Of a DNA stretch of 41,720 nucleotides, positions 16,291 to 25,004 are shown piece after piece. Every line of letters begins with the position of its first letter. Position 1 is the stretch's first letter. A program made the position numbers and the translations under genes. Source of the stretch: an uncultured Enterocloster sp. GTDB taxonomy: Bacteria; Bacillota; Clostridia; Lachnospirales; Lachnospiraceae. Where the stretch lies: NCBI GenBank assembly GCA_944383785.1, contig CALWQV010000019.1, forward strand, positions 1 to 41,720, in the 5' to 3' direction. Below the pieces are notes generated by a model. The model ran no database searches. It saw only the letters and a program-made list of their open reading frames with translations, and was not told where the DNA came from.

Positions 16291-16941
16291 ATGAAATTGA
16301 TGATTGAAAATTTAAATCAACAGGCCTATGACGTCCTGAAAAACAAAATAATCTATAAAGAATTAAAGCCTGGCGATCGCTTGGTCGATTCTCAGTTAGC
16401 TGAGGAATTTGGCATAAGCAGAACTCCAATCCGCGACGCCATACGGAAATTAACCGATGAAGGACTGGTTATGCGTAGCAATGGCAGCAAAGGTTATCAA
16501 GTCTACCGCCCAGATGCAACGGATATTAATGAAATTTTCGAGCTACGTCAAATTTTGGATATTGCAGCTGTTACAAAACTCATAACAGAAATTATCCCTT
16601 CCAATCCAGAGGTGTTAGAAGAATTAAAATCCAGCTATATACGCGTTTCCTCGCCAGACTCCGCTAGCTCCTTTGTGCTTGATGATGAAGATTTTCATGG
16701 TACAATTATACGTCTTTCAAATAACTCTCGTATGCAATCTGTGTATTCGGATTTACGAATCCAAACCCGCGCATTCAGAAGTGTAACTTCACATAGCGCA
16801 GGGCGCATGAAAAAAGCGGAAAACTATCATGCCAAAATATATAATGGTATCATCAGCGGCGATCTGGACGCTACCATAGAGGCTATTAAAACACACATTT
16901 CTTATAGTAAGCGCGACGCATTAAAGGACTATACGAATTAA
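16291..16941 (+). CDS. GntR-family regulator, FadR/FCD subfamily (copy 2)
   Basis: 216 residues from the ATG at 16291, nine bases after GGGG; the ATG at 16285 is too close to that site. The length then equals that of copy 1. The winged helix (GDRLVDSQLAEEFG, ISRTPIRDAIRKL) is nearly identical to copy 1, and the FCD domain aligns along its whole length (ELRQILDIAAVTKL, YSDLRIQTRAFR). It is the last gene of the M20-flavoprotein unit. The two paralogs lie 10 kb apart and flank the importer. They probably share operators but may sense different intermediates. Their high similarity suggests a duplication within the island. Confidence 0.88.
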   Translation: MKLMIENLNQQAYDVLKNKIIYKELKPGDRLVDSQLAEEFGISRTPIRDAIRKLTDEGLVMRSNGSKGYQVYRPDATDINEIFELRQILDIAAVTKLITEIIPSNPEVLEELKSSYIRVSSPDSASSFVLDDEDFHGTIIRLSNNSRMQSVYSDLRIQTRAFRSVTSHSAGRMKKAENYHAKIYNGIISGDLDATIEAIKTHISYSKRDALKDYTN

Positions 16942-16953
16942 TCATATCTCCAC

Positions 16954-16989
16954 AAAAAATCCCCCGGAAGCCATATCCTTCCGGGGGAT
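16954..16989 (-). terminator. Strong intrinsic terminator after the OadG-like gene
   Basis: ATCCCCCGGAAG (16959-16970) pairs with CTTCCGGGGGAT (16978-16989) around a 7-base loop. On the minus strand it is followed by a run of U (A run 16954-16959 on the plus strand). It ends the oadB-type operon and also marks the change from AT-rich to GC-rich DNA. Confidence 0.85.
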
Positions 16990-17003
16990 CCATCTCTCAA
17001 ATC

Positions 17004-17132
17004 TTACTTCTTTCCATTTCCGATCTTATTGAGAATCATCACACAGACCATGATCACAAAGATCGCCACGAAAATTCCAACCATACCCTTTAGCATAATT
17101 TCCAGGGCGATTTCAATATTCTGCATATTCAT
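17004..17132 (-). CDS. OadG-related mini subunit of a Na+ decarboxylase (42 residues)
   Basis: A short frame from the ATG at 17132 (GGGAG eight bases upstream) encodes one membrane helix (about residues 14-34, GMVGIFVAIFVIMVCVMIL) with a short charged tail NKIGNGKK. Position directly after OadB, 19 bases away, and the single-helix form match the small gamma-like subunits of clostridial sodium-pumping decarboxylases, which help to assemble the beta subunit. It lacks the long Pro/Ala-rich tail of full OadG. Confidence 0.75.
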   Translation of the reverse strand: MNMQNIEIALEIMLKGMVGIFVAIFVIMVCVMILNKIGNGKK

Positions 17133-17151
17133 CCTTCATTCTCCCTTCTCT

Positions 17152-18312
17152 TTACAGGAACTGGGTTACAACGCTGATTACAAGACCTCCGGCGATAACG
17201 GAAGCCACCTGTCCGGATACGTTGGTTCCGGCAGCCTGCATCAGGATGATGTTTCCGGGCTCAGCCTCAGCGGCCATCTTCTGAACCACACGGGAGGACA
17301 TGGGGAACGCGGAGATTCCGCAGCCGCCGATCATGGGGTTTACCGGAGGCTTTCCGGCCATCTTTAAGAATACGTTCACCAGCTTCGCGAACAGGCAGCC
17401 GCCGATGGTATCGAATACGAAGGCAACCAGGCCCAGCACCATGATCATGATCGTCTGGGGATTTACGAAGTCAGCCGCCTTCATGCTGAAGGAGATGGTA
17501 ATTCCAAGCAGCAGTGTGATGATATTGGCCAGCTCGTTCTGAGCGGACTGGCTCAGGTTATTTAATACACCGCACTCTCTTAACAGGTTTCCGAACATCA
17601 GGAAGCCTACCAGTGCAACAGACTGCGGAGAAATCAGTCCTACGATGATGGTTACCGTAATGGGGAATGCAATTCTCATAAACTTGCTTACATCCGTAGG
17701 ATTGTAAGTCATGTGAATGCAGCGCTCCTTCTTGGTGGTAACCAGCTTGATGGCAAAGGGCTGGATAATGGGCACCAGAGCCATATAAGAGTAAGCCGCC
17801 ACCGCGATGGGGCCCATATAGTTAGAGCTTAATACCTGGGATACCAGGATCGCTGTGGGGCCGTCAGCCGCGCCGATAATACCGATGGAAGCAGCATCCT
17901 TCAAATCAAAGCCCATGACGCAGGCGATCAGGATCGCCGCGAAGATACCGAACTGAGCGGCAGCGCCGAACAGGAACAATACGGGCTGGCTCAGCAGAGG
18001 GCCGAAGTCGATCATAGCGCCGATTCCGATAAACAGCAGAATGGGCATCGCCTCGGAGGCCTCGATTCCAACCTCAAACAGCCACTGGATAATGCCGTGG
18101 GATTCCACCTTGCCCTGAACCAGCTGGTCGATCACGCCGGAGTAGGGGAGGTTTACCAGAATCGCGCCAAAGCCCAGAGGCAGCAGCAGTGAAGGCTCAT
18201 ACTCCTTCTTGATTGCGAGCCAGATCAAAATGATACCGACTACATACATGACGATCTGTTTCAGACCATCGGGTGTGGCAAGGGCCATCACTCCATCCAA
18301 CAAAAAACTCAT
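17152..18312 (-). CDS. oadB: Sodium ion-translocating decarboxylase beta subunit
   Basis: 386 residues, polytopic membrane protein of the OadB/MmdB/GcdB family (PF03977). The sodium-path motifs are intact: GIIGAADGPTAIL with D150, GNLLRECGV, and GGCGISAFPMSSRVVQKM near the C terminus. The complex couples decarboxylation of a biotin-bound carboxyl group to Na+ export. No carboxyltransferase alpha subunit or biotin carrier is in the window, so its partner (oxaloacetate, methylmalonyl-CoA or glutaconyl-CoA type) must be encoded elsewhere; the symbol denotes the family only. AGGAGGAG precedes the start, with a three-codon ATG AAG CAA TGA frame whose stop overlaps the ATG. Confidence 0.92.
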   Translation of the reverse strand: MSFLLDGVMALATPDGLKQIVMYVVGIILIWLAIKKEYEPSLLLPLGFGAILVNLPYSGVIDQLVQGKVESHGIIQWLFEVGIEASEAMPILLFIGIGAMIDFGPLLSQPVLFLFGAAAQFGIFAAILIACVMGFDLKDAASIGIIGAADGPTAILVSQVLSSNYMGPIAVAAYSYMALVPIIQPFAIKLVTTKKERCIHMTYNPTDVSKFMRIAFPITVTIIVGLISPQSVALVGFLMFGNLLRECGVLNNLSQSAQNELANIITLLLGITISFSMKAADFVNPQTIMIMVLGLVAFVFDTIGGCLFAKLVNVFLKMAGKPPVNPMIGGCGISAFPMSSRVVQKMAAEAEPGNIILMQAAGTNVSGQVASVIAGGLVISVVTQFL

Positions 18313-18428
18313 TGCTTCATTCTCCTCCTGTGTTTTTTTAGCAGCCCCGCAGCAGCAGAGAGCCGCATTTAGGATTTTATATCTTGCACAGCTTGCGCTG
18401 TAAAGCCGGCGTCCCTTAAGGCCGCCTG

Positions 18429-18451
18429 AAAAGCCGGGAAATCCGGCTTTT
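18429..18451 (-). terminator. Intrinsic terminator after the CNNM/CBS gene
   Basis: AAAAGCCGG (18429-18437) pairs with CCGGCTTTT (18443-18451) around a 5-base loop. On the minus strand the stem ends in UUUU. It lies nine bases after the stop of the CBS-domain gene. Confidence 0.75.
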
Positions 18452-18459
18452 GCTTTCTC

Positions 18460-19806
18460 CTATAACACTTCCTCGGGCTGGGGCTGGGGCTTATCCTTTA
18501 AGGTCAGCTTTGCCCACTGGATCACCCGGTCGTCCATCTCCATCACCTCGTAATCCGCTTCCTCCGTCTCAACGGTTAAGGGCAGATCCTCGGCATGGGG
18601 AATGTATCCCAGCTGCTCGATCAGATATCCGGACAGGGTATCGCAGGTACTCTCGATGTGAAGGTGCAGCTCCTCGTTCAAGTCAAACAGCTGGATATAT
18701 CCCATCACCTTATACACCTTATGAGGCTCGATCTCGGAAATCTCCGGTTCCTCGTCCTCGTGCTCATCCTGGATATCTCCCACAATCTCTTCCACCAGGT
18801 CTTCCATGGTCACCATACCGGACACGCCGCCGTATTCGTCCACCAGAATCGCCACCTTCGTGCGGTTCTTCTGCATCTCCCGAAACAACACATCCGTCTT
18901 CTGATTCTCAGGCACAAAAAACGGCTCCCGCATAATCGCGCGGATATCCACCTCCGTAAAAGAGGTTTCCTTGGCCTTAATCATGAAATCCTTCATGGAA
19001 AGAATACCAATAATATTGTCAATCTCCCCCTCATAAACCGGGATTCTGGAATGCATGCTTTCAAGGATCTCGTCGATATACTCCTCAACCGGATCCTCCA
19101 GATCCACCGCCACCATATCCTGGCGGGGAACCATCACTTCCTTCGCCCTCTTGTCGTCAAAGGAGAAGATAGAAGTTATCATTTCCTTCTCAATCTCATT
19201 AAATACGCCCGTCTCGCTTCCCTGTTCCAGAAGGGACTTGATCTCTTCCTCGGAAACCTCTTCCTCCAGGCTCTCGCTGTGCATGCCAATCAGCTTTAAC
19301 ACTGTGCTGGTTGAAAATGAGAGCAGCATGATGAAGGGCTTCATCACCTTAGAGATATAGTAGATCGGACGCACGCATAAGAGGCTGAATCCTTCCGCTT
19401 TCTGCAGGGCAATCCGTTTCGGCACCAACTCGCCAAATACCAGGGTAAAATAAGCCAGGATAATGGTCACTCCTGTCTGCGCGATCGACTGGCTGTAGGG
19501 AATCCCAAGCTCATTCATCTTCCCCGCAAGCACCTGGGCAATACCCGTGGCCGCAGAAGCACTGGAGAAGAACCCTGCCAGAGTGATGGCTACCTGGATG
19601 GTGGAAAGGAAAACGGTGGAATCCTCCATCAGACGCTCGATGAGAGCCGCATTCTTATTCCCCTGTTCCGCCAGGCGGTGAATCTTATTCTTGTTCACTG
19701 ACACCACGGCCATCTCCGCTCCCGCGAAGAATGCGTTCACCGCAGTGAGAAGCACAAGAATCAACAACTGAAACGCGATACTGCCCGAAGCTGGGTCGCC
19801 TTCCAT
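18460..19806 (-). CDS. CNNM/CorC (HlyC) family membrane protein with CBS pair
   Basis: 448 residues. An N-terminal CNNM (DUF21) membrane domain has three to four helices (about 10-165, with [14 protein letters not shown] and [11 protein letters not shown]). A pair of CBS domains follows (about 210-330, with [11 protein letters not shown] and [15 protein letters not shown]), and the CorC_HlyC transporter-associated domain is near 350-440. Members are implicated in Mg2+ (and other cation) export or homeostasis. The name hemolysin is historical. The gene is single, with AAGGAGG ten bases before the ATG. Confidence 0.9.
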   Translation of the reverse strand: MEGDPASGSIAFQLLILVLLTAVNAFFAGAEMAVVSVNKNKIHRLAEQGNKNAALIERLMEDSTVFLSTIQVAITLAGFFSSASAATGIAQVLAGKMNELGIPYSQSIAQTGVTIILAYFTLVFGELVPKRIALQKAEGFSLLCVRPIYYISKVMKPFIMLLSFSTSTVLKLIGMHSESLEEEVSEEEIKSLLEQGSETGVFNEIEKEMITSIFSFDDKRAKEVMVPRQDMVAVDLEDPVEEYIDEILESMHSRIPVYEGEIDNIIGILSMKDFMIKAKETSFTEVDIRAIMREPFFVPENQKTDVLFREMQKNRTKVAILVDEYGGVSGMVTMEDLVEEIVGDIQDEHEDEEPEISEIEPHKVYKVMGYIQLFDLNEELHLHIESTCDTLSGYLIEQLGYIPHAEDLPLTVETEEADYEVMEMDDRVIQWAKLTLKDKPQPQPEEVL

Positions 19807-19909
19807 AATAAAAAATTCCTCCTTTTTTTATAAAAAATTAACCTACGATAGATATTATACAAAAAACTATGGGGATTCTCAACAAGAAAATTGTTAAAAA
19901 TCTTTTAGG

Positions 19910-19955
19910 AATCCCCTCGGCTTTTTTTTGCATAACCCACAAAACCGAGGGGATT
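19910..19955. terminator. Hairpin between the CBS gene promoter and the RND gene
   Basis: AATCCCCTCGG (19910-19920) pairs with CCGAGGGGATT (19945-19955) around a 24-base loop. It lies 13 bases after the RND stop and would end that operon. The clearer T tract is on the plus strand (19954-19958), where no gene needs it, so orientation is unusual. Confidence 0.55.
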
Positions 19956-19967
19956 TTTAAGAATCCG

Positions 19968-22900
19968 TCAAAAGGGATTAGTCAACCTGGGATCTGACAG
20001 ATGCTTTAAGCCCAGATTATATACCTTCCGATAGAAGGTGGGCAGCATCAAAAGCATCAGCAGGGTGGAAGCCACCAGGCCGCCTACGTTTACCAGCGCG
20101 GAACCCTGCATGGTTTCTCCGGACTCACCGTAAGCGATCATATTGGGGAACTCGGAGATAACTGTAATGGCCACGGTCATCAAGATCGGCCGCATACGGG
20201 TCGCCCCCGCCTCCACCAAGGCCTTCTCTAATGGCATCTCATCCCGGTACTGGTTGGCCGTCTCCACATAAAGGATACCGCCGTTTACCACATTTCCGAC
20301 CATCATCAGGAATCCCAGCATGGAGGTCATACTGATGGCGCTGTCGGCAATAAACAGGAATCCGAAGGCTCCAATCAAGCTGAATGGGATGGTAATCATA
20401 ATCATCAGCGAGAACTTGGGAGACTCAAACTGGATGGCCATGGCGATAAAGATCAGGAAAATAGCCGTCACCAGAGCCTGCATCAGGTTTCCGATCTCTT
20501 CCGCCGTGCTCTCGTCCAGGGCGTTCACCGCCATCTCCACTCCATCCTCAAACTGCCATCCGGCCACGAAGTTCCTCACATCCGTGCTGGCCGTATCCTC
20601 GTAGCCTACATTTGGCTGCATGGTGATGGACACCTGGTAGCGCTTGTCGCTGCGGACAATCTGGGAAGGGGAGTCCTCATAGTAAATATCCGCCAGGCTT
20701 CCTAAGGGCACCTTGGTTCCGGTAGCTGTGGTCAAAAGCATGGCCTGAATCTGATCCACCGTGTGGTACTGATCCTCCGGATACTCCACCTTAACGTCAA
20801 TATCCTCGTTATTCACCCGCATGGTAGTGGCTGTCGCGCCGCTTAAACGGGTGTAGATGGTAGAACCAATAGAGGCAGGGGTCAGGCCCTCCGCCTGGGC
20901 TTTTACCGGATCGACGCGGATCTTTAACACAGGAGCCGCATTTTCAATGGAGGAATGTACCTGGGTCACGTCCTCCCGGTCCCTTAAGGCCTCTACCAGG
21001 CGGCTAGTTTCCGACTGCACGGCGTCATAGTCCGTACCCTGAAGATTCACCTGAATCTGGCGGCTGGTGTACATGGTGCTTCCGGTGCTGCTGCCCTGCT
21101 CCATGCTGATGGTGCAGTCCGGGAAGGAAGCCGACTCCTGAAGCCATTTTTCCATAACCTCAGCGGTGCTCATCTCCCGGTCGTCCTTCAGGTACGCGTT
21201 AATCGAGACGCCGCTGCCTCCCAGGCTCAAGCCGCTGCTTCCGTAGGTCAGGAGGTAGTAGTCCAGATCCTCGTCCGTAGCTACCATCTCTTCCACCGGC
21301 TCTATAATTTCATTGATATCCTCTACCTTTAGTCCCGGCTTTACATCAATATTTACATTGATAATACCTTCGTCCACCGCAGGCATCAGCTCTACGCCCA
21401 AACTGGTTCCCAAAATGATGGAAAAAATAAACAGGCCAATGGTCACCGCGAATACGGTCTTAGTCTTGGGTACCACAGAGGGCATATGCCTCCGGTACCA
21501 GGCCTGCATCGCTTTGATGATGCCGCTGATAGGCGCGTTCTCCTTTTCCTGGGGGTGCCACATGTAAAAGCACAGGGGTACAATGGTGGATGCGGAGAAC
21601 AAGGAAGCAATCAAGCAGAAGATCACCGTAATTGCCAGCTGGGTAAAGAGCTGGCCCGTCAATCCTGACAGAAGGAGCAAGGGAATAAATACCACACAGT
21701 TGGTGGCAGTACCTCCGGCGATGGCTCCCACCATGGACCGGGCCCCTTCAATGGCCGCCTCATAATAATTCATCTTCTCCTTTGCCCTAAAGCAGCCGTC
21801 CAGCACATTGATGGAGTTATCCACCATCATGCCCACGCCGAACACCAAGGAGGTCAGGGAGATAATATTCATGGAAAAGCCCATGGCCGATATGGCGATC
21901 AGGGCCAGCACTACGGAGCTGATCAGGGAGGCTCCGATAATAATGGAAGCTCTCAAGTCTCCGCAGAACAGCCACAGCACAATCATAGCCAGCACAACGG
22001 CCAGGATTACGGTCTGGTATACGTCGGAGATGGATTCCTCGATCATTTCACTGGAATCATTGATCACCGTAAAATGGATGTCCGGATACTCCGCCTCCAG
22101 ACTGGCGATCTCCCGCATCACATCCTCAGAGGTTTCGATGGCCGTAAAACTCTGCTGCTTGCGGATGCCGATGGAAATCACGTCCTCCCCATCGTAGCGG
22201 CCGATAGAGCTTACATCCTCCGTAGCCTCGTAAACCTGGGCAATATCGGAAAGATGGATGGTATTTCCATTGCTTAAGGGAATAGGCACCGTCTTTAGGC
22301 TGTCCATATCCTCATAGCTGTTGTCCGCGCTGGCGCTTAACTCCTGCTCTCCCACGTCCACGCTTCCTACGGGGATCGTGAAGTCCGCCGCGCCTACGAT
22401 CTGGGCCACCTGCTCCATGGACAGATTGTACTGGTCCAGCATCTGGGGATCCAGCTCGACCCGGACATAACTCTCCTGTCCGCCGGAAAGGGAAACCTCT
22501 CCGACAGAGCTGAGCTTTTCAAATTCCGGCACAATATGGTTTTCTACATATGTATAAAGGTTCTCATCGGTTTCGCCGCTGACCGCCAGGGTAATAACCG
22601 GGGCGGAGTTGATGTCCAGCTCCATGATGGTGGGTTCCTCCGCGTCATCGGGAAGATTCGTCACCGCGTCGATGGCCTTTTTCAGGTCAATGTAAGCCGT
22701 ATCCATGTTGGTGCCGTACTCGTACTGAATCATCACGATGGCAACATTTTCCATGGAAACCGCCTGAACCGTATCCACGCCGCTTAGGGTGGAGATGGCG
22801 TCCTCTTCTTTTGAAATAATCAGTTCATTAATATCCTCAGGGCTGGCTCCCGCATACACGGTGCTGATTAACAGCATCGGCAGTTCCATCTCAGGAGTCA

Positions 22901-23015
22901 GCTCCACCTTCGCGCCCAGTACGGACTGAAAACCAAAGTACACGATGGTAATCAGACACATAATAATGGTCACCGGACGCTTCAGGGCAAATTTTGATAA
23001 ATTCACCAATCCCAT
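19968..23015 (-). CDS. RND efflux pump, inner-membrane permease
   Basis: 1015 residues, the usual size of AcrB/SwrC-type (HAE1) permeases. One membrane helix at the N terminus is followed by a large extracytoplasmic loop (about 40-335), helices 2-6, a second large loop (about 555-840) and helices 8-12. The proton-relay segment on helix 4 reads GVGMMVDNSINVLD, with the first acidic residue kept and the second changed to Asn, as in many HAE1 proteins. The Gram-positive context means no outer-membrane factor; substrates are probably lipids, bile salts or drugs at the membrane face. It is last in the TetR-adaptor-pump operon, with AGGTGA upstream of the ATG. Confidence 0.92.
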   Translation of the reverse strand: MGLVNLSKFALKRPVTIIMCLITIVYFGFQSVLGAKVELTPEMELPMLLISTVYAGASPEDINELIISKEEDAISTLSGVDTVQAVSMENVAIVMIQYEYGTNMDTAYIDLKKAIDAVTNLPDDAEEPTIMELDINSAPVITLAVSGETDENLYTYVENHIVPEFEKLSSVGEVSLSGGQESYVRVELDPQMLDQYNLSMEQVAQIVGAADFTIPVGSVDVGEQELSASADNSYEDMDSLKTVPIPLSNGNTIHLSDIAQVYEATEDVSSIGRYDGEDVISIGIRKQQSFTAIETSEDVMREIASLEAEYPDIHFTVINDSSEMIEESISDVYQTVILAVVLAMIVLWLFCGDLRASIIIGASLISSVVLALIAISAMGFSMNIISLTSLVFGVGMMVDNSINVLDGCFRAKEKMNYYEAAIEGARSMVGAIAGGTATNCVVFIPLLLLSGLTGQLFTQLAITVIFCLIASLFSASTIVPLCFYMWHPQEKENAPISGIIKAMQAWYRRHMPSVVPKTKTVFAVTIGLFIFSIILGTSLGVELMPAVDEGIINVNIDVKPGLKVEDINEIIEPVEEMVATDEDLDYYLLTYGSSGLSLGGSGVSINAYLKDDREMSTAEVMEKWLQESASFPDCTISMEQGSSTGSTMYTSRQIQVNLQGTDYDAVQSETSRLVEALRDREDVTQVHSSIENAAPVLKIRVDPVKAQAEGLTPASIGSTIYTRLSGATATTMRVNNEDIDVKVEYPEDQYHTVDQIQAMLLTTATGTKVPLGSLADIYYEDSPSQIVRSDKRYQVSITMQPNVGYEDTASTDVRNFVAGWQFEDGVEMAVNALDESTAEEIGNLMQALVTAIFLIFIAMAIQFESPKFSLMIMITIPFSLIGAFGFLFIADSAISMTSMLGFLMMVGNVVNGGILYVETANQYRDEMPLEKALVEAGATRMRPILMTVAITVISEFPNMIAYGESGETMQGSALVNVGGLVASTLLMLLMLPTFYRKVYNLGLKHLSDPRLTNPF

Positions 23016-23030
23016 AGTTTCACCTGCTTC

Positions 23031-24161
23031 CTAGTCCTGCCCGGCCCCGGCATCCTCCACCGGTTCTTCCGCTTCCTGTCCGTCTGTCTCTATTTCGTCT
23101 TCGCTCTCGGTATCCTCCGCCGGCAAAACTTCCGCGCCGTCCATCAGCTCATTGCTCCAGCTGGTGATCACCTGGCTGTCCGGCGTCAGGCCGGAAATGA
23201 CCTCCATATGCTCCGAGTCGTAAATTCCGCTTTCAATGTCCGTCCGCACAGCCACGCCGTCCTCATAGCAGTACACAAAGGGCTGTCCCTGGGAATAATT
23301 TACCGCCTCTAAGGGGATGGTCATAGCCCCTAATGCCTGATCCATCACTACCGTCAGCTTTACGCGGCTTCCGGTGGTCAGGCCATCCGCCTGATGGAGA
23401 ACCGCCTTTACATCATAAAGACCGGTGGAGGCGTTGACCATGGATCCAACCTCCGTCACGGTTCCCTCATAGGAAGCCTCGCCCTTTTCAACGGTTATAC
23501 CGTCCCCTACCGAAAGGTTTCCTAAAATCTGCTCCGTGATACCAAAATTCACCTGCTGCTGGTCCCTTCCGGAAATCACGCAGATCTCCTGGCCCGCGGA
23601 TACATGGTCGTGGGGCTCAATGGTCCTGGACTCGATCACGCCGGAGATAGGAGCCGTCACCTGGGTGTACTCCACCTGGAGGTCATACTGGTTCTTGGCA
23701 GACTCATAGGAAATCCTGGCATTCTCTGCCCCGTTCTGGGCCTGCTCCAAGGCCTGCTGGGAAACGCCTCCCGAGGCGAAGAGGGCCTGGGTCCTGGCCA
23801 AGGTGTTGTTGGCGTCGTTTAAGGCAACCTGAGCCGCCTCCATCTGCAGACGCAGGGATGTCAGGGCGTCGGAATCGATCTGGCAAAGCACCTGCCCTTC
23901 CGCCACCTGCTCGCCCGCTTGGAAAAATACCTCCAAAATCTCGCCGCCGATTTTGGGCTGCACCGAGGCCTTTGACTGGGGTTCGATGGTTCCCGTCAAA
24001 TCCGTATAAAGGACAATATCCCCGGTCTGGGGCTGCTCGATGCGCACAGAAGGCCTTGTCTCGTATTCCGGCGCCTGTTCCTCGGGCTTTAACATACGGA
24101 AGGCGATAAATCCCACCAGCACCACCGCAGCAGCGCCTCCGATAATGATTGATTTCTTCAT
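23031..24161 (-). CDS. RND periplasmic-adaptor-type (MFP/HlyD) subunit
   Basis: 376 residues from the ATG at 24161, preceded by AAAGGAACG; the longer frame to 24188 overlaps the TetR stop. A single N-terminal membrane helix (about 5-20) anchors it. Lipoyl-like halves (QPKIGGEILEVFFQAGEQV; TAPISGVIESRTI) flank a helical hairpin (about 90-150), followed by beta-barrel and membrane-proximal domains and an acidic, Glu/Asp-rich tail of about 35 residues. It links the pump to the outside in a monoderm cell. It is encoded between the TetR and pump genes. Confidence 0.9.
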   Translation of the reverse strand: MKKSIIIGGAAAVVLVGFIAFRMLKPEEQAPEYETRPSVRIEQPQTGDIVLYTDLTGTIEPQSKASVQPKIGGEILEVFFQAGEQVAEGQVLCQIDSDALTSLRLQMEAAQVALNDANNTLARTQALFASGGVSQQALEQAQNGAENARISYESAKNQYDLQVEYTQVTAPISGVIESRTIEPHDHVSAGQEICVISGRDQQQVNFGITEQILGNLSVGDGITVEKGEASYEGTVTEVGSMVNASTGLYDVKAVLHQADGLTTGSRVKLTVVMDQALGAMTIPLEAVNYSQGQPFVYCYEDGVAVRTDIESGIYDSEHMEVISGLTPDSQVITSWSNELMDGAEVLPAEDTESEDEIETDGQEAEEPVEDAGAGQD

Positions 24162-24184
24162 GATGGTTTCTCGTTCCTTTCTTC

Positions 24185-24817
24185 TCAAGATTTACGGGGC
24201 AGCGCCCTGGCCCCCCGTTCCAGAATCTCCAGCTGCACGCTGGCGATTCCCTCCAGATATTCCTTTTTCTCACTTCCCATAAGATAGAGGAACAGGGTTT
24301 TTGCCACAACCAAAACCCCCAGTTCCATCAGACAGACGGTCTTTTCCTCATCCAGTCCCGGGTAGAGCTCCGGATTTAAAAGGCCCTGACAGTTTTTCAC
24401 AAACTCCCGAAGCCCCTCCTTCTCGTGAAAGGCCGCTTCCTGACGGACCGCCTGGTTATGGCACTCCGTATCCTCTACCATCCTCTGGTACAGGCAGCAG
24501 GTTTTCTGAAAGCCTCCGTCCTCCAGCATCGTGGAAATCACCGCCTGAAAGCCCTCGCGGAAATTCCCTTGCTTCTGTCGCAGCGCCTTCTCTACCACTT
24601 TTATAAAGCGGTTCTTCATCTCCTCCCGCAGATGACGGAACAGATCCTCCTTATCACTAAAATAATAGTAAAAGCTGGCCCTGGATATGCCCGCCTTTTG
24701 GATGATCCTGCTGACCGTCAGCAGCGAATAGGGCGTTTCCAAAAGCTCGTCGCCCGCCGCCTCCAGAATCGCCTGCTTCTTGCCTTCCTTCAGATTATAA
24801 AACTTCTCTGTCGGCAT
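24185..24817 (-). CDS. TetR/AcrR-family repressor of the RND operon
   Basis: 210 residues from the ATG at 24817, five bases after AGGAG; the frame to 24862 has no ribosome site. The N-terminal helix-turn-helix is clear (SRIIQKAGISRASFYYYFSDKEDLF, about 33-57, given here as one segment in two parts: SRIIQKAGIS and RASFYYYFSDKEDL). The C-terminal ligand domain is divergent. As the first gene of the efflux operon it probably represses its own transcription until a toxic ligand binds. Confidence 0.88.
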   Translation of the reverse strand: MPTEKFYNLKEGKKQAILEAAGDELLETPYSLLTVSRIIQKAGISRASFYYYFSDKEDLFRHLREEMKNRFIKVVEKALRQKQGNFREGFQAVISTMLEDGGFQKTCCLYQRMVEDTECHNQAVRQEAAFHEKEGLREFVKNCQGLLNPELYPGLDEEKTVCLMELGVLVVAKTLFLYLMGSEKKEYLEGIASVQLEILERGARALPRKS

Positions 24818-24890
24818 ATGTACTCCTCTTCCTTTTTCCAGCGCTTCAGGGCTAGGCCCCAAAGGCCATATTTTAGGCTGACAATTATAT

Positions 24891-24918
24891 AGTATACTGG
24901 AAAATGTTTAATATTCAA
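24891..24918 (-). promoter_or_regulatory. Promoter of the TetR-MFP-RND operon
   Basis: On the minus strand TTGAAT (24913-24918) and TATACT (24891-24896) are 16 bases apart. The palindrome AGTATACT (24891-24898) overlaps the -10 and may be part of the TetR operator. Confidence 0.55.
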
Positions 24919-24923
24919 CTGGC

Positions 24924-24964
24924 AAAAAGAGGCGATATGCTCAATTTTTGTGCATATCGCCTCT
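24924..24964 (-). terminator. Intrinsic terminator after the second TetR gene
   Basis: AGAGGCGATATGC (24928-24940) pairs perfectly with GCATATCGCCTCT (24952-24964) around an 11-base loop. On the minus strand it is followed by five U (24924-24928). Confidence 0.85.
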
Positions 24965-24965
24965 C

Positions 24966-25003
24966 ATGTACTAATTTAGTACATTTAACTTCCTATGTAC
25001 TAA
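24966..25003. repeat. Palindrome ATGTACTAA-T-TTAGTACAT with an extra half-site
   Basis: A perfect 9-1-9 palindrome (24966-24984) is followed by a third ATGTACTAA at 24995-25003, ending next to the stop codon of the TetR gene. Such symmetry is typical of TetR or MarR operators, but it lies downstream of the gene. It may serve the efflux promoter about 50 bases away. Confidence 0.5.
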
Positions 25004-25004
25004 T

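Noticed and set aside
23704-24309. 201-codon frame overlapping the adaptor and TetR genes
   Set aside because: Same strand but another frame within two well-supported genes; its residues are a frame-shifted reading.
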